Assembly: GCA_017516485.1 (NCBI GenBank)
Contig: JAFXCH010000042.1
Location: forward strand, 1-48,006
Source: Clostridia bacterium
GTDB taxonomy: Bacteria; Bacillota; Clostridia; Oscillospirales; Acutalibacteraceae
Length of the DNA stretch: 48,006 bases
Direction of reading: 5' to 3'
Below the pieces are notes generated by a model. It was given only the letters and a program-made list of their open reading frames with translations, searched no databases and was not told the DNA's origin. A program made the position numbers and the translations under genes. This document shows positions 8,270-16,445 of this stretch, in pieces. Each line of letters begins with the position of its first letter. The first letter of the stretch is position 1.

Positions 8270-8298
8270 ATTATATCACAGGCGTTCTTTTTATGCAA
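8270..8298 (-). promoter_or_regulatory. Sigma-A promoter of the TIR gene (extended -10)
   Basis: On the minus strand, TTGCAT (8298-8293), 17 bases, then TATAAT (8275-8270) preceded by TGA, an extended -10. The start codon lies about 30 bases further on. Confidence 0.75.
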
Positions 8299-8324
8299 TA
8301 AAGCAAAACAGCTTATAATAAAAA

Positions 8325-8432
8325 TGTCATCCTGAACGCAGTGAAGGATCTTGAACTCCCTCAGTCAAAACCTACGGTTTTGACAGCTCCCTCAACGAGG
8401 GAGCCGATAATATTCTTTCATTCAGAATGACA
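8325..8432. repeat. Palindromic repeat element (MITE/REP-like), 108 bp
   Basis: The ends are inverted copies of one another: TGTCATCCTGAA at 8325 and TTCAGAATGACA ending at 8432. Inside are two perfect palindromes with 3-base centres: 8364-8384 (9-bp arms around TAC) and 8387-8403 (CTCCCTC/GAGGGAG around AAC), plus an extra CTCCCTC at 8356-8362. It carries no gene. The architecture fits a non-autonomous dispersed element; copy number cannot be judged from one window. Confidence 0.65.
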
Positions 8433-8598
8433 TAAGTTTCAGTTTTGTTGCAAAAATCGGGGCAGGTGCGTGGTTTTTTGCCCCGAAGGAAATACAGTTT
8501 TGTTGCAAAAACGGAAGTGAATGTGCATTTTATTCGACCGACGGAATACTAAGGTATTTCGAGGGAGAAAAAATGTGCAGGCACGACGTTTTTCGCAA
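8433..8598. other. Non-coding stretch with short repeated words
   Basis: No gene is supported here. CAGTTTTGTTGCAAAAA occurs twice (8440-8456 and 8495-8511), and a related inverted word, TTTTTCGCAACAAAAA, lies near 8589-8604. CGGGGCA...TGCCCCG (8458-8485) is an inverted repeat around a T-run. These may be remnants of duplicated elements or terminators. Confidence 0.5.
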
Positions 8599-8634
8599 CA
8601 AAAAAACTAGCCACCCTATTGGGTGGCTAGTTTT
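8599..8634 (-). terminator. Terminator of the 5S rRNA gene
   Basis: AACTAGCCACCC and GGGTGGCTAGTT form a perfect 12-bp stem with a 4-base loop, followed on the minus strand by a run of T. It lies directly downstream of the 5S rRNA 3' end. Confidence 0.9.
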
Positions 8635-8641
8635 ATAAGTG

Positions 8642-8755
<114 letters not shown>

Positions 8756-8793
8756 CTATAATCTGCAAGTTCCGTCTCGCAGAGTGCTTTGCT

Positions 8794-8822
8794 ATAATAC
8801 CAAAACAAAACCGACTTGTCAA
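8794..8822 (-). promoter_or_regulatory. Consensus promoter of the 5S rRNA gene, overlapping the upstream stop codon
   Basis: TTGACA (8822-8817) and TATTAT (8799-8794) are spaced by 17 bases on the minus strand. The TGA stop codon of the glycerate kinase gene (8821-8819) lies inside the -35 hexamer. Confidence 0.85.
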
Positions 8823-9937
8823 GAGTTTTTTTCAATTTTTTTCAAAAAATCTGCAACATCGCCCGAAACCGCAACATAAAGCGACTCTTTACAAGTCGGG
8901 AGCACCTGCTCAAACGGCAGATGAAGCGGATTTGTTTCAACAATCTTTGCCACACCTTCGGCCGAATCGAGCAGACTCATTCCGCAGAGCACAACAACAG
9001 GTTTACCGTTCGCCCTGCCGATAACCTCGCTCGGCACTTTGCCCATAAGGCTCTGGCCGTCAAACCTGCCTTCACCCGTAATTATAACGTCTGCCTTTGC
9101 CGCACGCTCATTAAAGCCACAAATATCGAGCACTGTTTTTGCACCGCTTTTGAGAGTTGCACCGAGGAAAGCACGGAAACCGTAGCCCATACCGCCTGCC
9201 GCACCCGAGCCTTTATCGCCTGCGAAATCAACGCCGAGACAGCTCTTCACCGCAATCTCATAGTTACGCAGTGCATTATCAAGAAAAACAACCTTATCTG
9301 CATCCGCACCTTTTTGCGGCGCATAGATATAAGCCGCACCGTTTTCACCGTAAAGCGGATTTTCAACATCACACAGCACAGTAAACTCACATTCTTTGAC
9401 GCGTGAATCCATACCCGAAATATCGATTGACTTTATTTTTGACATACCCAGACCGTTAGGCTCAACTTCGATGCCTTTTTCGTTAAGAAAAAGCACACCC
9501 AAAGCAGAAAGGCAGCCTATACCGCCATCGTTTGTTGCACTGCCGCCTATACCGAGAATTATATGCCTGCAGCCTTTATTCAGTGCGGCAAGAATCAATT
9601 CACCCGAGCCGTAAGAAGTTGCAACCAAAGGGTCTTTTTTACCCTTTACAAGCGGAAGTCCGCTTGCCTGAGCTGTTTCGATAACTGCAGTATCGCCCAT
9701 AACAGCATAATGTGCCCTGACCTTTTTAAAATCGGGAGCTGTAACCTCAGCTTCACATAAATCTGCACCGCACGCAAACATAAAGCTGTCCGCAGTGCCC
9801 TCACCGCCGTCAGCAACAGGTATACAGTCAACCTCGCAACCCGACGAAGACGATTCAAGAGCATTTTTTACAATACTGCAAACTTCAAGTGCAGAAAGCG
9901 AACCCTTAAAAGAATCCGGCGCAACAAGCACCCTCAC
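8819..9937 (-). CDS. glxK: Glycerate kinase (GTG start)
   Basis: 372 residues, glycerate kinase type-1 family, phosphorylating D-glycerate to a phosphoglycerate that enters glycolysis. It begins MRVLVAPDSFKGSLSA and contains 'PVADGGEGTADSF', 'LGIGGSATNDGG' and 'ITGEGRFDGQS', all characteristic. The start is GTG at 9937-9935: GGGAGGAG lies eight bases upstream, the protein then begins at the conserved RVLVAPDSFKG, and the GTG overlaps the previous gene's stop as GTGA, which suggests translational coupling. A longer frame to 9955 would add six unconserved residues. It follows ylbJ and a small Cys4 protein on the same strand. Its TGA stop is embedded in the 5S promoter. Confidence 0.94.
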   Translation of the reverse strand: MRVLVAPDSFKGSLSALEVCSIVKNALESSSSGCEVDCIPVADGGEGTADSFMFACGADLCEAEVTAPDFKKVRAHYAVMGDTAVIETAQASGLPLVKGKKDPLVATSYGSGELILAALNKGCRHIILGIGGSATNDGGIGCLSALGVLFLNEKGIEVEPNGLGMSKIKSIDISGMDSRVKECEFTVLCDVENPLYGENGAAYIYAPQKGADADKVVFLDNALRNYEIAVKSCLGVDFAGDKGSGAAGGMGYGFRAFLGATLKSGAKTVLDICGFNERAAKADVIITGEGRFDGQSLMGKVPSEVIGRANGKPVVVLCGMSLLDSAEGVAKIVETNPLHLPFEQVLPTCKESLYVAVSGDVADFLKKIEKNS

Positions 9938-10152
9938 AGCACAAACTCCTCCCAAGTATGATCATCCATTAAAACATGGCGTGCAGGAGTACGGTTAAGG
10001 GGGTCATATTTAAATTTTTTGCAGGAAGATATATTGAGCATTACACCGCGCTTTTCGCAAAGCACACTATCACCGTCCGGAGCGTGTGTGCCGTACGCAC
10101 AGTTTGCACATATTTTATCTATTGATTTGAGATTGAGCAGTTTCTTTTTCAC
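9934..10152 (-). CDS. Small Cys4 protein of unknown function
   Basis: 72 residues from a GTG start at 10152 with GGAGGTGAGGTAA immediately upstream. C15-x2-C18 with C32 and C44 suggests a small zinc-binding knuckle ('ICANCAYGTHAPDGD', 'LCEKRGV'). The last codons GTG-CTG-TGA overlap the glycerate kinase start by four bases. I do not recognise a named family. The good ribosome binding site, four spaced cysteines and coupling argue that it is a real gene. Confidence 0.7.
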   Translation of the reverse strand: MKKKLLNLKSIDKICANCAYGTHAPDGDSVLCEKRGVMLNISSCKKFKYDPLNRTPARHVLMDDHTWEEFVL

Positions 10153-10176
10153 TTACCTCACCTCCGAATATATATA

Positions 10177-11232
10177 TTAACATATTTTTTTGTTTCTATC
10201 AAGGTCAATTATAAAAACCGTACAAAGTCCGAGCAAAGCAAGCGTGGCAGGTGCCGAGGCAGAAAAGAATTCAACCGCCGTATACGCTGCAAACGGAGCA
10301 AAAACAGAAGCCTCCAAAGGAAAAGCAGTGAGCAACAAGTGACAAACAACCGCAGAAAGAGCTGCGTGCACTGCACGGAATGACACAAACAAAGCAAACG
10401 GAGTACCCACCTTGCGGATATCGCCCAACACCTGACAGATAACGCACAAGCCCGACCAACCGAGTGTTGCCGTAACACAGTAAATGTTACCGTATTCACT
10501 TACTGCACGGCAACCGCCCGTAGCTTCAAGCAGACAACGGATTGCAGTCACAACATTTTTATCAAATCCGAATTCATTTATCAAAGAGAAAAAGCACGAA
10601 AAAAGAGTAATCCACGCACAGATTTTCAGCATTGACACAGCTGCCTTTTCCGTCGCTTCAACAAATCTGTCCGAAAGCGGAACATCCGAAATACCCCTGT
10701 TTTCATCTGTTATAGGTGCAGGCGCAAAAAAGCGCAGTACAAAGCCGATTAACAATGCCGATATGCAAAGCGAAGCATAAACAATGACACCTGCCCTGAC
10801 ACTGCCAAGCATAATCGACCCGACAGCCGTAACAGCAAACGCAGGCCCCGAATTGATACAAAAAAGCGTCATCCGCTGAGCCTGCTCGCGGGTTACTTTG
10901 CCCTGAGAATACAGCCTTGCCGTAACGGCACAGCCTACGGGGTATCCTCCGGCAAGTCCCGACACAATCGCATACACTGCATCACCGGGCAAGCGAAACA
11001 AAAGCCGCATCACAGCCGAAACTGCACCTGAAATTCTTTTCGGCAACGCAAAGCCCGAAACAAATATACTTACAACCATAAAAGGAAACAGCGACGGCAC
11101 GGCGACATTCAGACACAACTCAACACCCGAGCGAACACCCTCAAGTGACGCCCGGGGAAAAAACAATATAATCCCCCCGATTCCGACCGCAACCAAAACA
11201 GACAAAACCGATAGCCCCTTGAAACTTTTCAC
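10177..11232 (-). CDS. ylbJ: Sporulation integral membrane protein YlbJ-like (nucleoside-recognition domain)
   Basis: 351 residues with about eight hydrophobic segments. It has the Gate/nucleoside-recognition signature 'CLNVAVPSLFPFMVVSIF' near the N-terminus, 'GLAGGYPVGCAVTARLY' in the first half and 'LGWSGLCVICQV' in the second half, the pattern of YlbJ proteins. B. subtilis YlbJ is a sigma-E-controlled membrane protein needed for spore formation. The start is GTG 11232 with GGGGTGAT upstream. It is divergent from yqfC-yqfD, another sporulation pair, supporting a shared developmental role. Confidence 0.87.
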   Translation of the reverse strand: MKSFKGLSVLSVLVAVGIGGIILFFPRASLEGVRSGVELCLNVAVPSLFPFMVVSIFVSGFALPKRISGAVSAVMRLLFRLPGDAVYAIVSGLAGGYPVGCAVTARLYSQGKVTREQAQRMTLFCINSGPAFAVTAVGSIMLGSVRAGVIVYASLCISALLIGFVLRFFAPAPITDENRGISDVPLSDRFVEATEKAAVSMLKICAWITLFSCFFSLINEFGFDKNVVTAIRCLLEATGGCRAVSEYGNIYCVTATLGWSGLCVICQVLGDIRKVGTPFALFVSFRAVHAALSAVVCHLLLTAFPLEASVFAPFAAYTAVEFFSASAPATLALLGLCTVFIIDLDRNKKIC

Positions 11233-11267
11233 TTTATATCACCCCAACACATAACTATTGAAAAAAA

Positions 11268-11281
11268 GTAATATATATTAC
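11268..11281. promoter_or_regulatory. Palindrome in the ylbJ/yqfC divergent spacer
   Basis: GTAATATATATTAC is a perfect 14-bp palindrome in the 65-bp spacer between ylbJ and yqfC. No convincing sigma-A promoter is visible here; both genes may use a sporulation sigma factor. An operator role is a guess, since AT-rich palindromes can occur by chance. Confidence 0.3.
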
Positions 11282-11297
11282 ACGGGGTGATTGACAC

Positions 11298-11567
11298 TTG
11301 AAGAAAGATAAGCTGATATCACAGTTTATACAAAGCTCGGGACTGCCTAAATCCGCATTCAACGGATACGCGAAGATTGACCTGACAGGCAACGAAGAAG
11401 CTGACATAGACGGTTGCAAAGGAATCATAGAATACAGCAAAGACAAAATAACACTTGACCTCGGCAACTGCTGTGCCAGCTTCTGCGGTGACGCTCTTGA
11501 AATGCAGAATTTTGACGATGAGCGTACGGTAATACACGGAAAATTCCTGAGCATCGAATTCAGTTAG
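11298..11567 (+). CDS. yqfC: Sporulation protein YqfC
   Basis: 89 residues, YabP/YqfC family. It contains 'GLPKSAFNGYAKIDLTGN', 'GIIEYSKDKITLDLG' and the terminal 'IHGKFLSIEF', typical of YqfC. The start is TTG at 11298 with GGGGTGAT eight bases upstream; there is no in-frame ATG near the conserved start. yqfD follows immediately, the invariant partner in spore-forming Clostridia and Bacilli. Confidence 0.9.
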   Translation: MKKDKLISQFIQSSGLPKSAFNGYAKIDLTGNEEADIDGCKGIIEYSKDKITLDLGNCCASFCGDALEMQNFDDERTVIHGKFLSIEFS

Positions 11568-11578
11568 GGTGATAAACT

Positions 11579-12748
11579 ATTATTTTTGCAAAATTACTCA
11601 GCCTTTTTTACGGCTATGTTCATTTCCGTGCTCAAGGCGGATTCAGTGAAAGATTCCTCAACCTTTGCAGCAGAAACGGTATTACGCTATGGGCACTTGA
11701 TGTTGAAGGCAACCGCATTACTGCTTGCACAAGAGCTATACATTACCGTAAAATAAAATCCTGTGCCGTACGCTCGGGTATGGTTACAAAAATTATTTCC
11801 CGCCACGGTCTGCCGTTTTTCATCAACAAATACCGTCGCAGGTCGGGATTGCTTTGCGGATTCATCATAGGAGTATGCTTTATTACACTGATGTCAACAA
11901 TGGTATGGAGCATCAACATAAGCGGCAACAACCGCATCACAGACGAAGAGATACTTGCCGTGCTTGCAGAGTCAGGCATCAAGCCCGGCACCCTGCGAAA
12001 AAATGTAGATGCGGCATCAGCACGATTTCATGCAATTCATTCACTGCCCGAGCTTTCCTATATGTCGGTAAACGTAATCGGTTCATGTATAGAAGTACAG
12101 GTATCCGAAACAGCATACAGAGCTACCGAAATTGACAAAGATTTCCCCTGCGATGTAGTAAGCACTGTTGACGGTCAGATTGCAGCAATAGAGGTATATC
12201 AGGGCACAAAAATGCACAAAGAAGGTGAAGCGGTAAGAGCAGGCGAAGCACTTGCAGGCGGCTTCGTGGAGTTAAGAGACGGCGCCGTAAGATTAAGGCA
12301 CGCCGAAGCCTACGCACTGATACGCGCAGATATGAGCTTTGAAACCGTCACAAACCGCACTAAACCTGTACTGACGCTGACAGACGAAAAAGTCAAAACA
12401 ACGCTTCACTTTATGGGAATCGACATACCTCTTTATTATAAAGACAGCGGTACTGCCCCTGCCTCTACGCGACACAAACATATCTTAATCGGCAAAACTG
12501 TAATACCCCTCGGCGTAACACGAAAAATCTACCGCACATATTCCGAAAACGCAACAGAGGCTGACGATTCAAAGCTGATGCTGGATGCCGTCGAAAACTA
12601 TATGACAGAAAAGCTCAGGCGACTTGACAGAGTGTATATCTGCTCACAAACAATAAACATACAAAAAGACTCGGACACCATACACATCAGCACCGAAATA
12701 CTCGGAGAAATCAGCGCCGGTATTGCCAAGAAAATGGAATTAGAATAA
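11579..12748 (+). CDS. yqfD: Sporulation protein YqfD, apparent AUU start
   Basis: The first in-frame ATG (11780) would drop the conserved YqfD N-terminus. Reading upstream in the same frame gives 'LFYGYVHFRAQGGFSERFLN', then 'CSRNGITLWALDVEGNRI', the normal family start, with no stop back to TAA at 11573-11575. Between that stop and the homologous region there is no ATG, GTG or TTG in frame. ATT codons at 11579 and 11582 lie the right distance from AGGGTGAT. From 11579 the protein has 389 residues, close to the roughly 400 of known YqfD. A hydrophobic segment at about residues 90-110 and the 'GNNRITDEEILAVLAESGI' POTRA-like region follow. A base-level sequence error is the main alternative to an AUU start. 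Confidence 0.82.
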   Translation: MIFAKLLSLFYGYVHFRAQGGFSERFLNLCSRNGITLWALDVEGNRITACTRAIHYRKIKSCAVRSGMVTKIISRHGLPFFINKYRRRSGLLCGFIIGVCFITLMSTMVWSINISGNNRITDEEILAVLAESGIKPGTLRKNVDAASARFHAIHSLPELSYMSVNVIGSCIEVQVSETAYRATEIDKDFPCDVVSTVDGQIAAIEVYQGTKMHKEGEAVRAGEALAGGFVELRDGAVRLRHAEAYALIRADMSFETVTNRTKPVLTLTDEKVKTTLHFMGIDIPLYYKDSGTAPASTRHKHILIGKTVIPLGVTRKIYRTYSENATEADDSKLMLDAVENYMTEKLRRLDRVYICSQTINIQKDSDTIHISTEILGEISAGIAKKMELE

Positions 12749-12750
12749 AA

Positions 12751-12786
12751 AGCGGAGACACTTTATTCTGAAGTGTCTCCGTTTAA
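12751..12786. terminator. Terminator between yqfD and the convergent zinc-ribbon gene
   Basis: CGGAGACACTT and AAGTGTCTCCG form a perfect 11-bp stem around TATTCTG. GTTT follows on the plus strand and an AAAA run precedes it, so it may act in both directions. Confidence 0.8.
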
Positions 12787-12793
12787 ACTTATC

Positions 12794-13516
12794 TTATTTT
12801 TTATTAATTTTCACAGTATAATTGATTGCCTCGTAAATTATTACCGCACCGATAATTGAAACGGCTGATATCAGTGAAAAGCGAAGATTGACTTCGCCAA
12901 AAATATTCATATCGCTCAGAATCTCAAAACCTACTGTGAGAAGAGCTATCTGAACACCGATTGCCGTTGCTATATGGTTACCTTTTATTATCTTATACGA
13001 TATGAGAATACTCATTAATGCTGAAGAGAGTGTAATCATAAGGAATATCGGAAGCACCCATTCACGGTACCACTCTGCCCCGTCGTTTATATAGCCAAGG
13101 AGCAGCATATACAGCGAAATTACCGCAAGGCAACCGCACGCAGTTGCTACAGGGTACTTAGGCTTAAGCACAGGTAGCACAGCCGCCATCCATATACACA
13201 TAACAAAACCGAGAAGATACAGCGACCAATCCATATTGCCCTGCTCAAGAAGCTCTGCTTCAATCCCGAAAATATCGAGTATTTTATGTACAAGAGGCGG
13301 TGCTCCAAGGTAATCCATCATCAGACATATAAGCATCGGAAAAGCGAGCAAAGCTGAAATTATTGCCGCATAGCCCTTCGCTTTAGGACTTGCAGACTTT
13401 TTTTCTTTCTGCACAGGCGCTGACGCGCTGACAAAATTTGACGGCAACTGTGTGTTGCACTCGGGACAGACGGAAACACCGTCAGCTACTTTTTTTCCGC
13501 AATTATTACAGTACAT
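12794..13516 (-). CDS. Zinc-ribbon membrane protein of unknown function
   Basis: 240 residues from ATG 13516, preceded by GGGAGAG; a longer frame to 13561 is unsupported. The N-terminus is a zinc ribbon, 'MYCNNCGKK' then 'VCPECN' (C3, C6, C17, C20). A Pro/Lys/Ser linker and six hydrophobic segments follow (about 49-68, 98-116, 122-142, 153-174, 181-200, 212-230). Such N-terminal zinc-ribbon membrane proteins are common in Clostridia and mostly uncharacterised. It is 13 bases downstream of an XRE regulator, so the two probably form a unit. Confidence 0.75.
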   Translation of the reverse strand: MYCNNCGKKVADGVSVCPECNTQLPSNFVSASAPVQKEKKSASPKAKGYAAIISALLAFPMLICLMMDYLGAPPLVHKILDIFGIEAELLEQGNMDWSLYLLGFVMCIWMAAVLPVLKPKYPVATACGCLAVISLYMLLLGYINDGAEWYREWVLPIFLMITLSSALMSILISYKIIKGNHIATAIGVQIALLTVGFEILSDMNIFGEVNLRFSLISAVSIIGAVIIYEAINYTVKINKK

Positions 13517-13529
13517 AAAGTACTCTCCC

Positions 13530-13916
13530 TTATTCCAGAATTTCAGTTTCGTAAATCTCACTTACAGCCTGTACTATTCCGCTTTTGTTTTCGCAGGCGC
13601 GATAACACGCAATAAGATAGCGTTCTTCAGATGTACATTTACCAAGGTCATTCTCCTGAATGCCGTCAGCAACGGAATAAGCATTAGGCTCGCTGTTGCA
13701 AACCGCAAGTACAGGTTCAGGCACATCAAAACCGAGTAAAGTATTCATATCCACGCCGAGCATTTTGGCTATCTTTTTAAGATTATCTATGCTGGGCTCT
13801 GTTTTTCCGCTTTCGTAGTATGCGTATGCAGAACGGTCAAGACCGATAATCTTTGCAATATCATCCTGCCTGAAACCGGAAAGCTTACGGTATTTCTTTA
13901 AATTTTCAGCAAACAT
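13530..13916 (-). CDS. XRE-family helix-turn-helix regulator
   Basis: 128 residues. The N-terminal Cro/CI-type HTH spans about residues 4-60, with 'YRKLSGFRQDDIAKIIGLDRS' and 'YESGKTEPSIDNLKKIAKML'. The C-terminal part is acidic and unassigned. Of two in-frame ATGs, 13916 is preferred because GGGG lies about eight bases upstream; 13922 is too close to it. It is probably a repressor or activator for the downstream zinc-ribbon membrane protein, an inference from the 13-base spacing. Confidence 0.87.
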   Translation of the reverse strand: MFAENLKKYRKLSGFRQDDIAKIIGLDRSAYAYYESGKTEPSIDNLKKIAKMLGVDMNTLLGFDVPEPVLAVCNSEPNAYSVADGIQENDLGKCTSEERYLIACYRACENKSGIVQAVSEIYETEILE

Positions 13917-13945
13917 TTTCATTCCCCTTTCGCCGAAAAAACTGA

Positions 13946-14731
13946 TCAGATATATTCTCCAAGCGCCTCAAGACTTTCAGCCACAACGCTTGCGGGGATT
14001 CCTGCAGTTTCATACTCTTCCGTAGTGGTAACACCCGTAAGCACAAGTGCACATGGAATACCGTGGTCAGCGCCGATAGCAATATCGGTTGCAAGTCTGT
14101 CTCCTATAAAGGCAATCTCGTCACGCTGACAGCCGAGAAGCGAGGTAATATAATCAACCGTATGAGTCATAGGTTTGCCCATAACAAGCGGACGTTTGCC
14201 CGTAGAAGCAGCAAACATTTCAATCATAGAACCTGTATCGGGCATAAATCCGTTTGCCATCGGACAGTTAAAGTCGGGATGAGTTGCGATATAAACAGCG
14301 CCGCCTGCAATATAGTTGGCTGCCTTATTGATTTTCTCATAAGTAAGTGTTGTATCAAAGCCAAGTACGACAATATCGGGATCTTCATCAACAAGGTTGA
14401 TTCCGCCCTTGATAAAATCGTTGGTAAGGCGCTCATTACCGAGCAGATACACACGCTCACCCTTATGATTTTTGTTCAGATAATCAATAGTTACGTGAGA
14501 AGATATTATAATCTTATCTTCAGAAACGGGATAGCCCATTTTTTTGAGCTTCTCACAACAGACCTCAACATTGTTTGAGGAATTGTTGGTGAAAAATCTG
14601 AAATCCCTGCCGGTTGCGAGTGCCTTGTCGATAAATCTGTCCGCACCCTCAATAATCTCACCGCCGAGATAAAATGTACCGTCCATATCGATTATAAAGT
14701 ATTTTGTCTTTTCAAAAACAGTGCTGTTCAT
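13946..14731 (-). CDS. HAD-superfamily class IIA hydrolase (NagD-like)
   Basis: 261 residues. Motif I is 'YFIIDMDGTFYLGG' (nucleophile D15, acid D17), motif II 'FTNNSSNN', a lysine-bearing 'VMGKPM', and motif III 'AFIGDRLATDIAIGADHGI'. The large class IIA cap between motifs II and III matches NagD/4-nitrophenylphosphatase-type sugar or nucleotide phosphatases. Substrate cannot be read from sequence. It starts 28 bases after htrA with GAAGGA upstream, so it may share the htrA transcript. Confidence 0.92.
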   Translation of the reverse strand: MNSTVFEKTKYFIIDMDGTFYLGGEIIEGADRFIDKALATGRDFRFFTNNSSNNVEVCCEKLKKMGYPVSEDKIIISSHVTIDYLNKNHKGERVYLLGNERLTNDFIKGGINLVDEDPDIVVLGFDTTLTYEKINKAANYIAGGAVYIATHPDFNCPMANGFMPDTGSMIEMFAASTGKRPLVMGKPMTHTVDYITSLLGCQRDEIAFIGDRLATDIAIGADHGIPCALVLTGVTTTEEYETAGIPASVVAESLEALGEYI

Positions 14732-14759
14732 ATTGTTTTTCCTTCAAATTCGTAAATTT

Positions 14760-16310
14760 TCATCTTAATACTTCTCTTGTTGTGGGTTCTTCTTTTTGAT
14801 TATTCCTGCTATTTTCTTCAATAAGCTTAACCTTGACTTTGAACTCTTTTGTTGAATAATCGCTCTCGATTCTGAAAATTGACAGCTCAAGCTCATCACC
14901 TACTGCCGATTTTTCAATAGTTTCAAGAAGCACATCCGCCGTATCAAGTTTTTTGCCGTTCACAGCAGTGATCATATCACCGGGCTGAACATCGGTATTT
15001 GCAAGATCACTTTCATCGTCAATTGAATAAATGACAAGTGATCCGCTCGGAAGATCCATCATCTGTACCGCCATACTGTAGATACCGCTGATTTCTTGAG
15101 AATCGTTGGCAACATAAGAGATACCGAGTCTCGGTCTGCCGGGCACATAGCCATAGAGCATAATTTTATTTATAATATCCTGAGCCTGAGTTATCGGAAT
15201 TGAGAAAGATATACCTTCAAAATCGGTAGCGGCAATTTTTGAGGAATTGATACCTATTACCTGACCGAATTCGTTTACAAGTGCACCGCCGGAATTACCG
15301 GGACTGATTGCAGCATTGTGCTGAATACAGACCATATCGTATCCGATACTGCTTGTAATTGTTCTGCCGATTGCAGAAACCTTACCGTCGGTAAATGTAC
15401 CGAAAAGAGCAGAGCCGCCCGGATTTCCGATAGCATAAACCGTGCTGCCTACCTTGAGTGAATCGGAGTTGCCGAATTCTGCAGCCTTAAGACCGGAAAC
15501 CTTTATTCTGAGCACACCGATATCAGTACGCAGGTCGTAACCTACCATTTCGGCATCGTGACGGACACCGTCCTCCATCTGTATTGCCATATCTGTACCG
15601 GGCTCGGATATAACATGGGCACATGTGAGAATATAGGTGTATTCACCAACTTTATCCTCTTTCATAACAATACCCGTACCCTCAGTATAAAGATTATTGT
15701 TCTTATATACCATAACCGCTACGTTACTTGCCGCAATCTTTGCGTAAACCTGTTCAGATGTAAGTGCGCCATTGCTTGCACCGCCATCGTTTACGGGGGT
15801 ATTGCTGATATTCAGCTGAGGAGCATTTTCGTTAATTGTGGGAGGCTCACTCGTAGTTTCGGTGTTCTGGAACAATTGTGCAAAATTGATTTTACCCGAA
15901 AGTGCAACCGGAATTACAATTGCTGAAACCGCTACAACAACGGCAAGCACAATAAGGAAAGCCTTGCGACCCTTGCGGTTGCTATCACTCATCTTTTTTC
16001 TTTCTTCTTCACTTATCCGCCAAGTGCTGTCAGGTGCATAATTTGCATTGTTATTTACATAATTGCTTTCGTAAGGCTGTACGGGAGGCTGATACGCACC
16101 CTGTGTATTGTAGCCGTAAGAATTATTATAGTATCCGCCCTGCGGCTGCTCAGACATCTGCGGCTGCTTAGGTACTTGATATCGGGGTTCTGCAGGCTCA
16201 ACAAAGTCTGAATCACCTTTGTAATACTCCGTTCCGGCAGGCATTTCAACAGATGATTCGCCCGCAGACACACCTTCTGCTTCAGGTGTGTTATTTTTCA
16301 TTTCATCCAT
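14760..16310 (-). CDS. htrA: HtrA/DegP-type membrane-anchored serine protease with PDZ domain
   Basis: 516 residues from ATG 16310 with AAGGAGAGAG upstream. The N-terminus is a Gln/Tyr/Asn/Pro-rich cytoplasmic segment (1-110), followed by one TM helix (about 117-138) and an extracytoplasmic trypsin-like domain with the full triad: H232 ('LTCAHV'), D263 ('DLRTDIGVL') and S340 ('SPGNSGGAL'). A PDZ domain near residues 395-500 includes 'VQPGDMITAVNGKKLD'. HtrA proteases degrade or refold damaged envelope proteins. It lies downstream of a sensor kinase/response regulator pair, an arrangement seen in envelope-stress control. A large palindrome sits in its leader. Confidence 0.95.
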   Translation of the reverse strand: MDEMKNNTPEAEGVSAGESSVEMPAGTEYYKGDSDFVEPAEPRYQVPKQPQMSEQPQGGYYNNSYGYNTQGAYQPPVQPYESNYVNNNANYAPDSTWRISEEERKKMSDSNRKGRKAFLIVLAVVVAVSAIVIPVALSGKINFAQLFQNTETTSEPPTINENAPQLNISNTPVNDGGASNGALTSEQVYAKIAASNVAVMVYKNNNLYTEGTGIVMKEDKVGEYTYILTCAHVISEPGTDMAIQMEDGVRHDAEMVGYDLRTDIGVLRIKVSGLKAAEFGNSDSLKVGSTVYAIGNPGGSALFGTFTDGKVSAIGRTITSSIGYDMVCIQHNAAISPGNSGGALVNEFGQVIGINSSKIAATDFEGISFSIPITQAQDIINKIMLYGYVPGRPRLGISYVANDSQEISGIYSMAVQMMDLPSGSLVIYSIDDESDLANTDVQPGDMITAVNGKKLDTADVLLETIEKSAVGDELELSIFRIESDYSTKEFKVKVKLIEENSRNNQKEEPTTREVLR

Positions 16311-16329
16311 ATTTACTCTCTCCTTAAAA

Positions 16330-16365
16330 CTTGTCAGCGGTATTGATTCAATACCGCTTAACAAG
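16330..16365 (-). promoter_or_regulatory. Long palindrome in the htrA leader
   Basis: Positions 16336-16358 form a perfect palindrome with 11-bp arms around one base, extended by CTTGT/ACAAG to 36 bases. It ends about 20 bases before the htrA ATG; TTTT follows on the minus strand. It could be an operator for the adjacent response regulator, a weak terminator after the kinase gene, or an RNA control element. I cannot separate these. Confidence 0.5.
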
Positions 16366-16445
16366 CATATTAGAGTCTCGTTATATTCGCATTTCGATAT
16401 TGTTAACTCATTTTAAAAAATTTGTGCGTTTTGTGTTGCACGCAG

